Below, piece by piece: positions 45,022-54,127 of a stretch of 64,000 bases of DNA. Source of the DNA: Leptospira montravelensis (GTDB taxonomy: Bacteria > Spirochaetota > Leptospiria > Leptospirales > Leptospiraceae); assembly GCF_004770045.1 (NCBI RefSeq), contig NZ_RQFO01000017.1, positions 806,001 to 870,000 of the forward strand, read 5' to 3'. The position numbers and the translations under genes are program-made. Below the pieces are notes generated by a model. The model had not been told where the DNA came from. It did no database searches and saw only the letters and a program-made list of their open reading frames with translations. Each line of letters starts with the position of its first letter. Positions within the stretch are counted from its first letter, which is position 1.

Positions 45022-46005
45022 GTGAAACCTGAATTAACTAAAGAACAACTTGAAGTAATATTTTCTCGGTTTGGCAAACATTGTAAAATTGTTTCCTTAC
45101 AAGAGGAAGCCTCAACACGAAGGTATTTTCGCATAACATTAGAAACTGGAAGTGAAGAAGTTGTTTGTTCTGACTCAATCGTAAACGAAGATTTTATCAT
45201 AATCTCTGAATTTCTGAATGCCAATCAAATTCATGTTCCCAGAGTTTTAGATGTAAATAGAGAACTTGGACTCACGTTTATGAGTTTTGAAGGTTTGGAT
45301 GATTTTAGCTCATACAATTTAAATGACTATAAAAAGAAATTTCCCATTCTTATTGATTTAATTTTAAAATTACAATCCCTTGGTCCACCTCCCTTAGTAA
45401 AAAACAGAAAGTTTGATACAGAAAAACTAAGTTTTGAAACCAACCTGACCTTGGAAAAATTTGAAGATTTTCGTAAATTATACCAAATTAAAACAAATAT
45501 TTCCAATGAAGCTAAGGCCTTTATTGATGAAACCGTTGCTTATTTGAACAAATATCCTGTGAATGTTTTTACACATCGTGATTTTCATTGTCGAAATATT
45601 CTAGTTTCACCTAATTTTGATTATTCTTTGATTGATTTTCAAGACGCAAGGATGGGAGTTCCGCAATACGATCTTGCCTCTATTTTATATGATGCGTATT
45701 ATCCATTGCCAAGGGACTTTCGTTCTCTAATGTTAAAATCATTTCGTGATCGGAACTTAGACCAATCAACAAAATTTAATGATACATTTTATCTCCAAGC
45801 TCTGCAGCGTTCTTTCAAAGCTTTAGGAACATACTTTCGAATGGTCACAGACCACGGCAAAGATAAGTTCAAACCTTCTATCATCTCTTGTTTAAACCAA
45901 CTGGAGGAAATCATCCAATTAGGTATGTTTGCTGATTCGTTATACATTTTTGTACGAAGTTTACGAGACGAACTAAGTCGTCACAAGGATTTTAAAAATT
46001 TATGA
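45022..46005 (+). CDS. amgK: Sugar kinase of the aminoglycoside-phosphotransferase fold, AmgK-like
   Basis: 327 residues from a GTG at 45022. The catalytic loop THRDFHCRNIL and the metal motif LIDFQDARMG are close to AmgK, the anomeric kinase that phosphorylates N-acetylmuramic acid and N-acetylglucosamine at C1. The next gene overlaps by 4 nt and encodes a MurU-like nucleotidyltransferase; the AmgK-MurU pair is the known route that recycles cell-wall MurNAc directly to UDP-MurNAc in pseudomonads, bypassing de novo synthesis and fosfomycin. The gene pair plus motifs support the assignment; the kinase alone would be ambiguous. Confidence 0.75.
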   Translation: MKPELTKEQLEVIFSRFGKHCKIVSLQEEASTRRYFRITLETGSEEVVCSDSIVNEDFIIISEFLNANQIHVPRVLDVNRELGLTFMSFEGLDDFSSYNLNDYKKKFPILIDLILKLQSLGPPPLVKNRKFDTEKLSFETNLTLEKFEDFRKLYQIKTNISNEAKAFIDETVAYLNKYPVNVFTHRDFHCRNILVSPNFDYSLIDFQDARMGVPQYDLASILYDAYYPLPRDFRSLMLKSFRDRNLDQSTKFNDTFYLQALQRSFKALGTYFRMVTDHGKDKFKPSIISCLNQLEEIIQLGMFADSLYIFVRSLRDELSRHKDFKNL

Positions 46006-46724
46006 ATGCCTTTGTTTTAGCGGCAGGTTTTGGCAAAAGAATGGGAACTCTTACAGAAAATTGCCCCAAACCTCTGTTAAAGATCCAAAAAATCACTCTC
46101 CTCGATTATAGTCTTTATCTACTCGATCAATGGAAAGTTTCTAAAGTTTGGATCAACACTCATTACTTAGGGGAACAAATTAAAAACCATATTGAGAAAT
46201 TTATCAAATTTCCCATTGAAATATTAGAAGAAAAAAATGAAATCTTAGGAACAGCTGGAGGCATTCGTACTGGATTATCAGACGAACATTTGAAAGAACC
46301 AATTTTTCTGATAAACCCAGATACCTTATTTTTTCCAGAACCAAATTTTAAACCAAAAACTGATTTATCCATTCATACAAAAATTCATTTATATTTATTG
46401 CCTGCACCTCCTAATCAAAGTTATACAAAAATTGATATTGGTGAAAAAGGAGAATTAACCTTTGGTAACGGAAATTATTATTATATAGGACTTGCTTTAC
46501 TTAATCCTCAATGTCTTTCTCATTTAGAGAAAAATAAATACTACGACCTTTCTGATATTTTTAAAGAATGTGCGGAGCGTAAAGAGATAACCGGAGAGGT
46601 GTTCTCCGGTCGAGTTTTAGATTTGGGAACAAAAGATCTTTGGGAAACCTATGTTAAAACTGATATTTTTGGCGATGAGCTGTCTAAAATCCAAGTTTTT
46701 ATTAAATCTTCATATATGACTTAA
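46002..46724 (+). CDS. murU: Sugar-1-phosphate nucleotidyltransferase, MurU-like
   Basis: 240 residues, the short single-domain form. The signature LAAGFGKRMGTLTENCPKPLL carries the nucleotide-binding loop and the Lys; TAGGIRTGL and NPDTLF (NxD metal site) follow. There is no C-terminal acyltransferase domain. Together with the overlapping AmgK-like kinase it should make UDP-N-acetylmuramate from MurNAc-1-phosphate. Other NDP-sugar pyrophosphorylases of this size (mannose- or glucose-1-phosphate) are possible. Its 3' end overlaps pgi by 15 nt on the other strand. Confidence 0.72.
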   Translation: MNAFVLAAGFGKRMGTLTENCPKPLLKIQKITLLDYSLYLLDQWKVSKVWINTHYLGEQIKNHIEKFIKFPIEILEEKNEILGTAGGIRTGLSDEHLKEPIFLINPDTLFFPEPNFKPKTDLSIHTKIHLYLLPAPPNQSYTKIDIGEKGELTFGNGNYYYIGLALLNPQCLSHLEKNKYYDLSDIFKECAERKEITGEVFSGRVLDLGTKDLWETYVKTDIFGDELSKIQVFIKSSYMT

Positions 46725-48053
46725 GATTTCCTGTTTACGTTGTTCATATCCTTTTTTGCCAAGCAAAGCAAACATATTGTTTTTATAGTCCTCTACACCT
46801 GGCTGATCAAAAGGATTTACACCTAACATATAACCGGAGATCCCACATGCAAATTCAAAGAAATACAAAAGTTCTCCAATGACTTCTTCGGTTAACCCAG
46901 GTAAAATTATTTCTAAACAAGGTACACCCCCGTCTTTATGCGCAACGAGAGTTCCAAGCATCGCACTCTGGTTCACTTCAGAAAGTTTTTTGCCAGCCAA
47001 ATAATTGAGGCCGTCGCGATCGTCTTCCTTTTCTGTAAGATAAACATCTTGTTTTGGCGATTCCACTTTAATGGTTGTTTCCATCAATTGGCGCTCACCA
47101 TCTTGAATGTATTGTCCCATCGAATGAAGGTCTGTGGTAAACTGGACTGATGCAGGAAAAATTCCCTTCCCAGTTTTTCCCTCACTTTCACCAAACAGCT
47201 GTTTCCACCACTCAGATACAAATGACAAAGCTGGTGTATAACTCACAAAAATTTCAATTTTTTTACCATTTGCATATAAGGAATTTCGAATCGCTGCATA
47301 CATAGCCGCAATGTTTCCTTCAAAGGCTGATTTAGCCTTTAGCTCTGCTTCCATTTGTTTAGCGCCATCGATCAGTTTATTGATACTGAAACCGGCAGCG
47401 GCAATTGGCAACAATCCAACAGGAGTAAAGACGGAATAACGTCCACCCACATCGTCTGGAATGACGAAGGTAGGAAATCCATATTCATCAGCGAGTTGTT
47501 TTAGAGCTCCTTTATGTTTGTCAGTTGTTGCAAAAACACGGTTTTTTACATTTTCTCTTCCATATTTACGTTCTAATAGAGAGAGTAACAAACGAAAGGC
47601 GATCGCCGGTTCCGTTGTGGTTCCAGATTTAGAAATAACATTCACTGAAAATTCTTTGTTTTCTAAAAATGCTAACAAACGGGAGTGATAATCCGCATCC
47701 AAGTGATGTCCCGCATAAATAATTTTTACGGATTTTTTATGTAGTTCATTTGCACTAAATTCCGGAGTTAAGGCCTCAATGACTGCACGAGCCCCGAGAT
47801 AACTTCCACCAATTCCCACAACAACCAAATATTGGGAATGAGATTGGATAGTTTCTGCTGCTTTTCGAATCAATTGGAGGTCGTCTGGATTCGTTTGTCT
47901 TGGAAGATCCACCCATCCTAAAAATTCATTTCCTAGGCCCGTTTTTTCGAGAAGAGTTTGTCTCGCTTTCTCAGCCTTTTCCAATTCTTTCTGGATTACT
48001 GTTTCGGCGATAAAAGATTTAACAAAACGGTCTGAAATTTTTAAGTTCGACAT
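46710..48053 (-). CDS. pgi: Glucose-6-phosphate isomerase
   Basis: 447 residues, the short bacterial form. It interconverts glucose-6-phosphate and fructose-6-phosphate. VGIGGSYLGARAV, SKSGTTTEPAIAFR, the Glu/His segments around FTTDLHSMGQYIQDG and the C-terminal GVEDYKNNMFALLG with the active lysine are as expected. Cytoplasmic. It is transcribed away from galK with an 11-nt gap between the two start codons, so the promoters must lie within each other's coding sequence or be shared. Confidence 0.96.
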   Translation of the reverse strand: MSNLKISDRFVKSFIAETVIQKELEKAEKARQTLLEKTGLGNEFLGWVDLPRQTNPDDLQLIRKAAETIQSHSQYLVVVGIGGSYLGARAVIEALTPEFSANELHKKSVKIIYAGHHLDADYHSRLLAFLENKEFSVNVISKSGTTTEPAIAFRLLLSLLERKYGRENVKNRVFATTDKHKGALKQLADEYGFPTFVIPDDVGGRYSVFTPVGLLPIAAAGFSINKLIDGAKQMEAELKAKSAFEGNIAAMYAAIRNSLYANGKKIEIFVSYTPALSFVSEWWKQLFGESEGKTGKGIFPASVQFTTDLHSMGQYIQDGERQLMETTIKVESPKQDVYLTEKEDDRDGLNYLAGKKLSEVNQSAMLGTLVAHKDGGVPCLEIILPGLTEEVIGELLYFFEFACGISGYMLGVNPFDQPGVEDYKNNMFALLGKKGYEQRKQEILSHI

Positions 48054-48064
48054 AACAACGATCC

Positions 48065-49267
48065 TTGAATAAAGTATGGCATCGAAAGGAAGATGAAGTG
48101 GATTCTTTTATAAGTAAAGAAAATTTGAATCAATTTGAATCATTATTTGGAAAAACAAACCATCTCCCTCGTTTGTTCCAAGCTCCAGCTAGAATCAATA
48201 TAATTGGGGAACATGTTGATTATTTAGGTGGAATCGTGCTTCCTGCGGCCATAGATTTTGCCGTCCAAGTATATCTTCGTCCCAATGATTCTTCTTCTTA
48301 TCATTTGCACTCTGTCACTTATAAAGAAACTGTAGAATTAAAAAAACCGCTAGTACCAAATCCTAGGTCACCCTGGTCCGATTATATCTCTGGTGTTATC
48401 TCTGAAATAGAAAAGTTGGGCCATACAATTCCTGGGTTTGATCTGTTAGTGGACGGAAATATTCCACAAGGTTCTGGACTTTCTTCTTCAGCCGCTTTTG
48501 AAGTTGTCACTGGTTATGCGATCAAAGAAACATTCGGATTAAATATTTCACGAGAAGAGATTGCACTTATTGGGCAAAGAGCTGAAAATAATTTTGTAGG
48601 AACGAAATGTGGGATCATGGATCAATTCATTATCGCTGTTGGTAAACAGGATGATTGTATCTCATTAAATACCGAAACTCTAAATTACACTTACCACCAT
48701 TTTGATTTGGGAGATTACGAATTCTACTTAATCAATTCGAACGTAAAACACAGCTTAAAAGACAGTGCTTACAACCAAAGACGTTCAGAATGTGAATCGG
48801 CATTGGTAAAAATAAAAGCAAAGTATCCAAATTTTACACAATTGTATGAAGTAAATCTTTCTGAATCTGAATTAGAATACTGTCACCTAACAAAAGAAGA
48901 ACTTAAAAGAACAAAACATGTTACATCAGAAAGGGAAAGGACAAAAGTTGTCATTGAAGGTTTAGAATCTGATAATTTTAAAGATGTTGGATCCGCACTG
49001 TTTCAAACCCATTGGTCTTTATCAAAAGAATTTGAAGTCTCTTGTCCCGAAACCGATTTCATAGTTGATTCTTTGCAGAGTTTGGGCGTCACTGGAGCAA
49101 GAATGATCGGTGGCGGCTTCGGTGGATGCGTACTCGTACTAGATACCAAAGATCATTTTTATAAAATAGAAGACGTATTGAAAAAAAGTTATCAACAAAA
49201 GTTTAATACTGCGTTAGACTTTTATAGGTTTCAAATTTCAGACGGGGTAAAGGAAATTTCATTATGA
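48065..49267 (+). CDS. galK: Galactokinase (GHMP family)
   Basis: 400 residues from a TTG at 48065. PARINIIGEHVDYLGG (galactokinase signature), the ATP loop PQGSGLSSSAAFE and the third motif GARMIGGGFGGCV are intact, so galactose is phosphorylated at C1. The TTG lies 11 nt from the pgi start and no better codon follows before conserved sequence; an N-terminal extension of ~35 residues precedes the signature. No other Leloir gene is adjacent. Other sugars (for example N-acetylgalactosamine) cannot be excluded. It overlaps the STAS gene by 4 nt. Confidence 0.9.
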   Translation: MNKVWHRKEDEVDSFISKENLNQFESLFGKTNHLPRLFQAPARINIIGEHVDYLGGIVLPAAIDFAVQVYLRPNDSSSYHLHSVTYKETVELKKPLVPNPRSPWSDYISGVISEIEKLGHTIPGFDLLVDGNIPQGSGLSSSAAFEVVTGYAIKETFGLNISREEIALIGQRAENNFVGTKCGIMDQFIIAVGKQDDCISLNTETLNYTYHHFDLGDYEFYLINSNVKHSLKDSAYNQRRSECESALVKIKAKYPNFTQLYEVNLSESELEYCHLTKEELKRTKHVTSERERTKVVIEGLESDNFKDVGSALFQTHWSLSKEFEVSCPETDFIVDSLQSLGVTGARMIGGGFGGCVLVLDTKDHFYKIEDVLKKSYQQKFNTALDFYRFQISDGVKEISL

Positions 49268-49656
49268 TTGAAAACTGGAGTGATTACACAGTTGAAAGTG
49301 GAGACTTCAAAATGGAAGTTCTCCATCAGAAATTTGTCCCCCTGCCTGAATCCTCAGTTTATTTTGAATTGTCAGGAGAAATTAATCTCTACAATTCACA
49401 AATCATGAAAGAAAATTTGGAGATGCTAATCTCCAAAGGAATCAATTTTATTTTTTTAAACTTTGAACAAGTGAGTTATATTGATAGTTCTGGCCTTGGT
49501 GTTTGTTTAGGAATCCATTCCAAACTGATGAAACAAAAAGGTTTTATAAGAATCATATCCCCTTCAGAAAAAGTAAGATATGTATTAGAACTAACAAAAC
49601 TTAGGAGCTTGCTCCAAATTTTTCCAACTTTGGAACAAGCTATAAAAACCGACTAA
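49264..49656 (+). CDS. STAS-domain anti-sigma factor antagonist
   Basis: 130 residues, all one STAS domain. The phospho-acceptor region YIDSSGLGV (Ser75/Ser76) matches SpoIIAA/RsbV-type antagonists, which are switched by a serine kinase and a PP2C phosphatase. The ATG overlaps the galK stop, so it is translated from the same message. The RsbW-like domain of the protein at 25990 is a conceivable partner, not shown. The N-terminal ~25 residues are an extension beyond the core fold. Confidence 0.9.
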   Translation: MIENWSDYTVESGDFKMEVLHQKFVPLPESSVYFELSGEINLYNSQIMKENLEMLISKGINFIFLNFEQVSYIDSSGLGVCLGIHSKLMKQKGFIRIISPSEKVRYVLELTKLRSLLQIFPTLEQAIKTD

Positions 49657-50516
49657 AAGTAGGTTGGGAAAAGAAATTTTAATTTGATTATTTGTTCCTG
49701 GTTTCTTTTTTCAGGAGATGTCACAAGAGAATACTTCGTACTGCCGACAAGACTTGTATCATCCGATTTTCCTAGAAAGTCAATGAGGGCCGATAATAAC
49801 TTCTTAGCTGTATCTGCGTTGGCACTCAAGTTCGCAAGAACCATTTCCAAGGTGACATGTGCTTCATCTTCTTTCCAACAATCGTAATCCGTAGACATAC
49901 AAACCATTTGGTAAAGAATCTCTGCTTCTCTTGCCAGTTTTGCTTCTGGAAGGACGGTCATATTAATGATATCCGCTCCCCAAGATCTATACATATGAGA
50001 TTCGGCTCTTGTCGAAAACAAAGGGCCTTCCATACAAATTAATGTTTTGTTGGAATGAATTGGTAGGCCGATTTGTTTGGCAGCTTCTTCTACTTTTTTA
50101 CCGAGCCCTGCTGAAAAAGGATCTGCAAAGGGAGCATGTGCCACCATTCCATTCTCAAAAAACGTAGCATGTCTTGCTTTGGTGCGATCAATGATTTGTG
50201 AAGGAATCACAAAATCTCTCGGTGCAATTTCTTGGCGTAAACTTCCTACAGAACTAAATGCAATGATTTCTTCTACGCCTAACTGTTTTAATGCGGCAAT
50301 GTTGGCTCGGGCCGGAACTTCACTTGGATTTAAAAAATGTCCTTTTCCATGTCTTGGTAAAAACGCAATTTCTTTACCCTTAAAACGACCAATGGTGATC
50401 GTGTCCGATGGTTTGCCCCAAGGAGTTTCTGGATGAATCTCTTTAATAATCTCCATTCCATCAATTGAATATAGGCCAGTTCCACCAATAACCCCGATTT
50501 TCACTACATTTGTCAT
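49653..50516 (-). CDS. mtnP: S-methyl-5'-thioadenosine phosphorylase
   Basis: 287 residues. It splits methylthioadenosine with phosphate to adenine and methylthioribose-1-phosphate in methionine salvage. GVIGGTGLYSIDGM, the phosphate loop FLPRHGKGHFLNPSEVPARA, FSSVGSL and NMTVLPEAKLARE are diagnostic; the TDYDCW specificity region favours methylthioadenosine over inosine/guanosine. A gagg site lies 6 nt upstream of the ATG. Its end overlaps the STAS gene by 4 nt on the other strand. Confidence 0.94.
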   Translation of the reverse strand: MTNVVKIGVIGGTGLYSIDGMEIIKEIHPETPWGKPSDTITIGRFKGKEIAFLPRHGKGHFLNPSEVPARANIAALKQLGVEEIIAFSSVGSLRQEIAPRDFVIPSQIIDRTKARHATFFENGMVAHAPFADPFSAGLGKKVEEAAKQIGLPIHSNKTLICMEGPLFSTRAESHMYRSWGADIINMTVLPEAKLAREAEILYQMVCMSTDYDCWKEDEAHVTLEMVLANLSANADTAKKLLSALIDFLGKSDDTSLVGSTKYSLVTSPEKRNQEQIIKLKFLFPTYF

Positions 50517-50608
50517 ATGAATCCTCTTAAAGTGCAGTTTTCCCCTAACGATTTTGGTTGCATTCGTTTTTTACATTCGAAGACTGTAGAATGCTCATGG
50601 GAGAATAC

Positions 50609-52042
50609 ATGAAATCCAAAATATTACCCTTAACCACTCTCACACTCCTGATCTTTACAGCGGGAATCACGTCCGACTCCGCTTTTGATATGTCTACACA
50701 ATCTGATCGCAAATCTGTCAGTGTTACTATTTACAATGGAGGCATAGGTCTTGTACGGGAAACTCGTCTTTTAAATTTATCCAAAGGAATTCGTACATTG
50801 CGTTTCGAAGATGTTCCTTCTCAAATCATCCCACAAACCGTAAGAGTGAAGGGAGAAGATCCAAAAAAACTCACAGTCTTTGAACAAAACTACGAATACG
50901 ATTTAATTTCTCCTGAACGTTTGATGGACAAATACATTGGAAAGGAAGTTACGCTTTACAATGAAACCAAAGAAAAAACAACTTCCGTCAAAGCCACGTT
51001 AATCTCAAACAATGGAAACCCCGTGTACAAAATTGGAGATGAAATTTCGCTCGGTTACAATGGGCGAGTGACAGTTCCCACCATTCCTGAAAATCTTTTT
51101 GCGAAACCTACTCTTGTTTGGAAATTGAAGAACGATGTAGAAAAGGAACAAACCCTAGAAGTTTCATACCAAACCAATGGACTTGGTTGGTCTGCTGATT
51201 ATATTCTCGTTTTGGATAAAGAGGAAAATCTCTGTGGATTGAATTCTTGGGTCACATTAAACAACAACTCTGGTGCTGAGTATAAAAATGCAACTTTGCA
51301 ACTTGTGGCAGGAAAAGTAAATTTAATCTCTAACCAAGTGAACACATATGCAATGCAGCCTCGTGCAGTAAAAAATACAATGCGAAAGGAATATGATGAA
51401 TCAGCTGCTGCACCTGAATTCAACCAAGAGAATTTGTCCGAGTATTATTTATATACCTTAGACCAACCAACTAACATTGGATATAACCAAACTAAACAAG
51501 TTCAATTGTTTCAGTCGGAAGGAATCGAAATCAAAAAGTTTTTTGTTTTTGAAAACCTGCCTATGTATGAGGGAAATGAAAAAAATTTCAATAATGCAAC
51601 CATCAAATATATTTTCAAAAATGCGAAGAAAAACAATTTAGGTCGCCCCCTTCCTCAAGGAACCATTCGTGTTTTCAAAGCTGATTCCAAAGGACGCCAA
51701 CAACTTCTTGGTGAAGATACCATCGATCACACTCCTGAAAACGAAGAAGTAAAAATCAAAACAGGCCAAGCCTTTGATGTAGTTGCTAACGGCAAACGTC
51801 TTTCCAACGAAGTTTTTAAACTTTCCCGTGGTGATAAATCAACTTATTCTGCGGAAATTCGAAACAGAAAAAAAGAAGAAATCGAAGTTAGGTTTTACGC
51901 AAGCCTTTGGGGTGATTGGACCATCACTAAATCTTCCCATAAATTTACAAAAGAATCAGCAACAAGAGCCTACACGGATGTACCTCTAAAAGCTAACGAA
52001 ACTGTGACTGTAGAATATACTGTAGAGACTAAGTACCAATAA
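50609..52042 (+). CDS. DUF4139 secreted protein
   Basis: 477 residues from the ATG at 50609, which has gggag about 6 nt upstream and begins a good signal peptide (MKSKILPLTTLTLLIFTAG); the frame extends 17 codons further. The body has a DUF4140-like N-terminal strand region (VTIYNGGIGLVRETR) and the DUF4139 core (VSYQTNGLGWSADYILVL). These families are beta-rich and of unknown function, usually exported or membrane-attached. It ends 1 nt into the start of the next gene and is probably co-transcribed with it. Confidence 0.8.
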   Translation: MKSKILPLTTLTLLIFTAGITSDSAFDMSTQSDRKSVSVTIYNGGIGLVRETRLLNLSKGIRTLRFEDVPSQIIPQTVRVKGEDPKKLTVFEQNYEYDLISPERLMDKYIGKEVTLYNETKEKTTSVKATLISNNGNPVYKIGDEISLGYNGRVTVPTIPENLFAKPTLVWKLKNDVEKEQTLEVSYQTNGLGWSADYILVLDKEENLCGLNSWVTLNNNSGAEYKNATLQLVAGKVNLISNQVNTYAMQPRAVKNTMRKEYDESAAAPEFNQENLSEYYLYTLDQPTNIGYNQTKQVQLFQSEGIEIKKFFVFENLPMYEGNEKNFNNATIKYIFKNAKKNNLGRPLPQGTIRVFKADSKGRQQLLGEDTIDHTPENEEVKIKTGQAFDVVANGKRLSNEVFKLSRGDKSTYSAEIRNRKKEEIEVRFYASLWGDWTITKSSHKFTKESATRAYTDVPLKANETVTVEYTVETKYQ

Positions 52043-53628
52043 TGGAAAATAAATATGACGTAATCATTATCGGTTCTGGAATTGGTGGCCTAACGGCCGC
52101 CTCTATTCTTTCTCAAGTTGCCAAAAAGAAAGTACTCGTTTTAGAACGTCATTTTAAGTTAGGTGGATTCACTCATACTTTCAAAAGACTTGGAAAATTT
52201 GAATGGGACGTGGGAATCCATTATATTGGGGACTTAGGCGAAGGTTCAATGTTACGAACGCTTTTTGATTCCATTACAAGAAGAGGGGTGAAATGGCAAA
52301 AAATGCAAGAACCCTTTGAGGTTTTCGATTACCCAGGATTTAGTTTTCCGGTGTATGGAGAAAAAGAAAAATTTATAAGTGATTTAAAACAAAAGTTTCC
52401 TTTAGAATCCGAAGCCATTGATAGATACTTTCGAGATGTAGAAATTTTTACACAATGGTTCGGAAGGCATTTTACACTCAAGGCTCTCCCAGCTGTATTT
52501 GAAAAGGCAGCAAAGTTTTTAAACCTAAACCATATCCCCACTCCGTACATCACTACCAAAGAATATATGGAGTCAAATATTCAGGATGAAAACCTAAGAG
52601 CACTTCTAAGTTCACAGTGGGGTGATTACGGCCTTCCTCCATCCACATCTTCCTTTGCCATACATTCCATGATTGTGGCACATTACTTTAACGGTGGTTA
52701 TTTTCCCATTGGAGGATCTTCTAAAATCGTAGATTCGATAGAACCCATTGTAGAAGAAAACGGAGGGAGCTTAAAAATCCTTCATACAGTCAAAGAAATC
52801 CTTCTCGAGGGAGATAAAGCTGTCGGTGTGAAAGTAGAAGTTCAAAAAGGAAAAACTTTTTCGGAACAGGAATTTTATGCTGATGTCATTATTTCAGATG
52901 CAGGTGCTTATACCACCTACAACAAACTATTGGCCAAAGAACATTCTAGTTCTTTTCAAAAACCTCTGGAATCTCTTAGCACCCAGGGAACTACGTCCAT
53001 CACACTTTATATTGGATTTAAGGAATCTCCAACAAAACTCGGATTTCACGGGGAAAACCATTGGATCTTCCCTGACATAAACCATGATGCTTGTTATGCG
53101 AAAAGAAATGATCTTATTGAGGGCAAACCACCGATGATGTATCTGTCTTTCCCTTCTTTAAAAAATCCAGAGTCCGAAGGCCATACGGCCGAAGCTATCA
53201 GTTTTGCTGATTATTCCTTATTTGCGAAATGGAAGGACGAACCCTGGAAAAAACGCGGGGAAGATTATGCGCAACTGAAAGACAAGATTACCGAAGGTAT
53301 GTTATCATTTTTGGAAGAACGATTTCCTGGATTTCGAGACCTCATTGAATTTACAGAACTCTCCACTCCTATCACAACCGAATTCTTTACAGGACATAAA
53401 GAAGGATCTATTTATGGACTTTCCTGTACACCGGAACGCTTTCAACAAGAATGGTTAGGTGTGAGGACAACGATCAAAAATCTTTACCTAACGGGAGCTG
53501 ACGCCTGCTCTCCTGGAGTAGCAGGTGCCTTGATGGGCGGCGTGGCTGCTTCTTCTGTGGTTTTGGGGCTTACTGGGACTCTTAGGCTTATGAAAGAACT
53601 TTTCCAAAAGAGCCAAGAAACCAGTTGA
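52042..53628 (+). CDS. FAD-dependent phytoene desaturase/retinol saturase-like oxidoreductase
   Basis: 528 residues. The dinucleotide motif GSGIGGLTAASIL with a downstream LERHFKLGGFTHTF and the C-terminal FAD-binding block NLYLTGADACSPGVAGALMGG place it in the CrtI/RetSat branch of flavin amine-oxidase-like enzymes. These saturate or desaturate isoprenoid or polyunsaturated chains. There is no adjacent phytoene synthase, so carotenoid synthesis is not implied; a RetSat-like saturase is possible. The start overlaps the DUF4139 stop by 1 nt (taATG). A MarR gene follows. Confidence 0.83.
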   Translation: MENKYDVIIIGSGIGGLTAASILSQVAKKKVLVLERHFKLGGFTHTFKRLGKFEWDVGIHYIGDLGEGSMLRTLFDSITRRGVKWQKMQEPFEVFDYPGFSFPVYGEKEKFISDLKQKFPLESEAIDRYFRDVEIFTQWFGRHFTLKALPAVFEKAAKFLNLNHIPTPYITTKEYMESNIQDENLRALLSSQWGDYGLPPSTSSFAIHSMIVAHYFNGGYFPIGGSSKIVDSIEPIVEENGGSLKILHTVKEILLEGDKAVGVKVEVQKGKTFSEQEFYADVIISDAGAYTTYNKLLAKEHSSSFQKPLESLSTQGTTSITLYIGFKESPTKLGFHGENHWIFPDINHDACYAKRNDLIEGKPPMMYLSFPSLKNPESEGHTAEAISFADYSLFAKWKDEPWKKRGEDYAQLKDKITEGMLSFLEERFPGFRDLIEFTELSTPITTEFFTGHKEGSIYGLSCTPERFQQEWLGVRTTIKNLYLTGADACSPGVAGALMGGVAASSVVLGLTGTLRLMKELFQKSQETS

Positions 53629-53663
53629 CAATTGGTTTAAGATTTGATAGTTTGATATTAAAT
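53625..53663 (+). promoter_or_regulatory. Promoter and operator-like palindrome before marR gene
   Basis: A perfect -35 (ttgaca, 53625-53630), 17 nt, then a weak -10 (tagttt, 53648-53653). An imperfect palindrome (atttgata...tattaaat, 53642-53663, 7 of 8 pairs matching) covers the -10 and ends just before the ATG, the usual place for an autorepressing MarR site. Confidence 0.42.
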
Positions 53664-53665
53664 TA

Positions 53666-54127
53666 ATGGGAACAAAATTCAAAGGATCTAAAAAAGAAGT
53701 ACAGGCACTCGATGCGTTTATTAAATTAAAACGTGCTGCCGAATCTCTGTCTTCCCGACTCATTTCTGAGTTTACCAAATGGAGTATTTCAGAAAGTCAA
53801 TTTGGGGTTTTAGAGACTTTGTACCACTTGGGACCACTCTGTCAAAAAGACTTGGGTGACAAAATCCTCAAAAGTACGGGAAACATCACCCTTGTGATTG
53901 ATAACCTGGAAAAAAGAAATCTTGTAGAACGTGTTCGCGGTGTAGAGGACAGAAGGTTTATTTCTGTCCACCTAACAGCAGAAGGAAAAAAACTCATCGA
54001 ACAAATTTTTCCTGACCATGTGAAACGAATTACTTCAGAATTTGCAGTATTATCCCCTGAGGAACAAGAAGTCCTTGGAAAAATCTGCAAAAAACTCGGC
54101 AAAAAAACCGAAGCCATCTGTAAGTAA
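53666..54127 (+). CDS. MarR-family transcriptional regulator
   Basis: 153 residues, the usual length. A winged helix with QKDLGDKILKSTGNITLVID (recognition region) and the wing VRGVEDRRFISVHLT, flanked by dimerising helices. MarR proteins repress by binding short palindromes and release with small phenolic or lipophilic ligands or on Cys oxidation; this one has cysteines at the fold's edges only. It probably regulates itself and perhaps the oxidoreductase gene upstream. The coding start has no ribosome binding site. Confidence 0.92.
   Translation: MGTKFKGSKKEVQALDAFIKLKRAAESLSSRLISEFTKWSISESQFGVLETLYHLGPLCQKDLGDKILKSTGNITLVIDNLEKRNLVERVRGVEDRRFISVHLTAEGKKLIEQIFPDHVKRITSEFAVLSPEEQEVLGKICKKLGKKTEAICK

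Noticed and set aside
52042..53628. Carotenoid biosynthesis locus
   Set aside because: Only a CrtI/RetSat-like oxidoreductase is present; no phytoene synthase or cyclase is nearby, and the polyprenyl synthase at 38518 is in a separate, housekeeping context.
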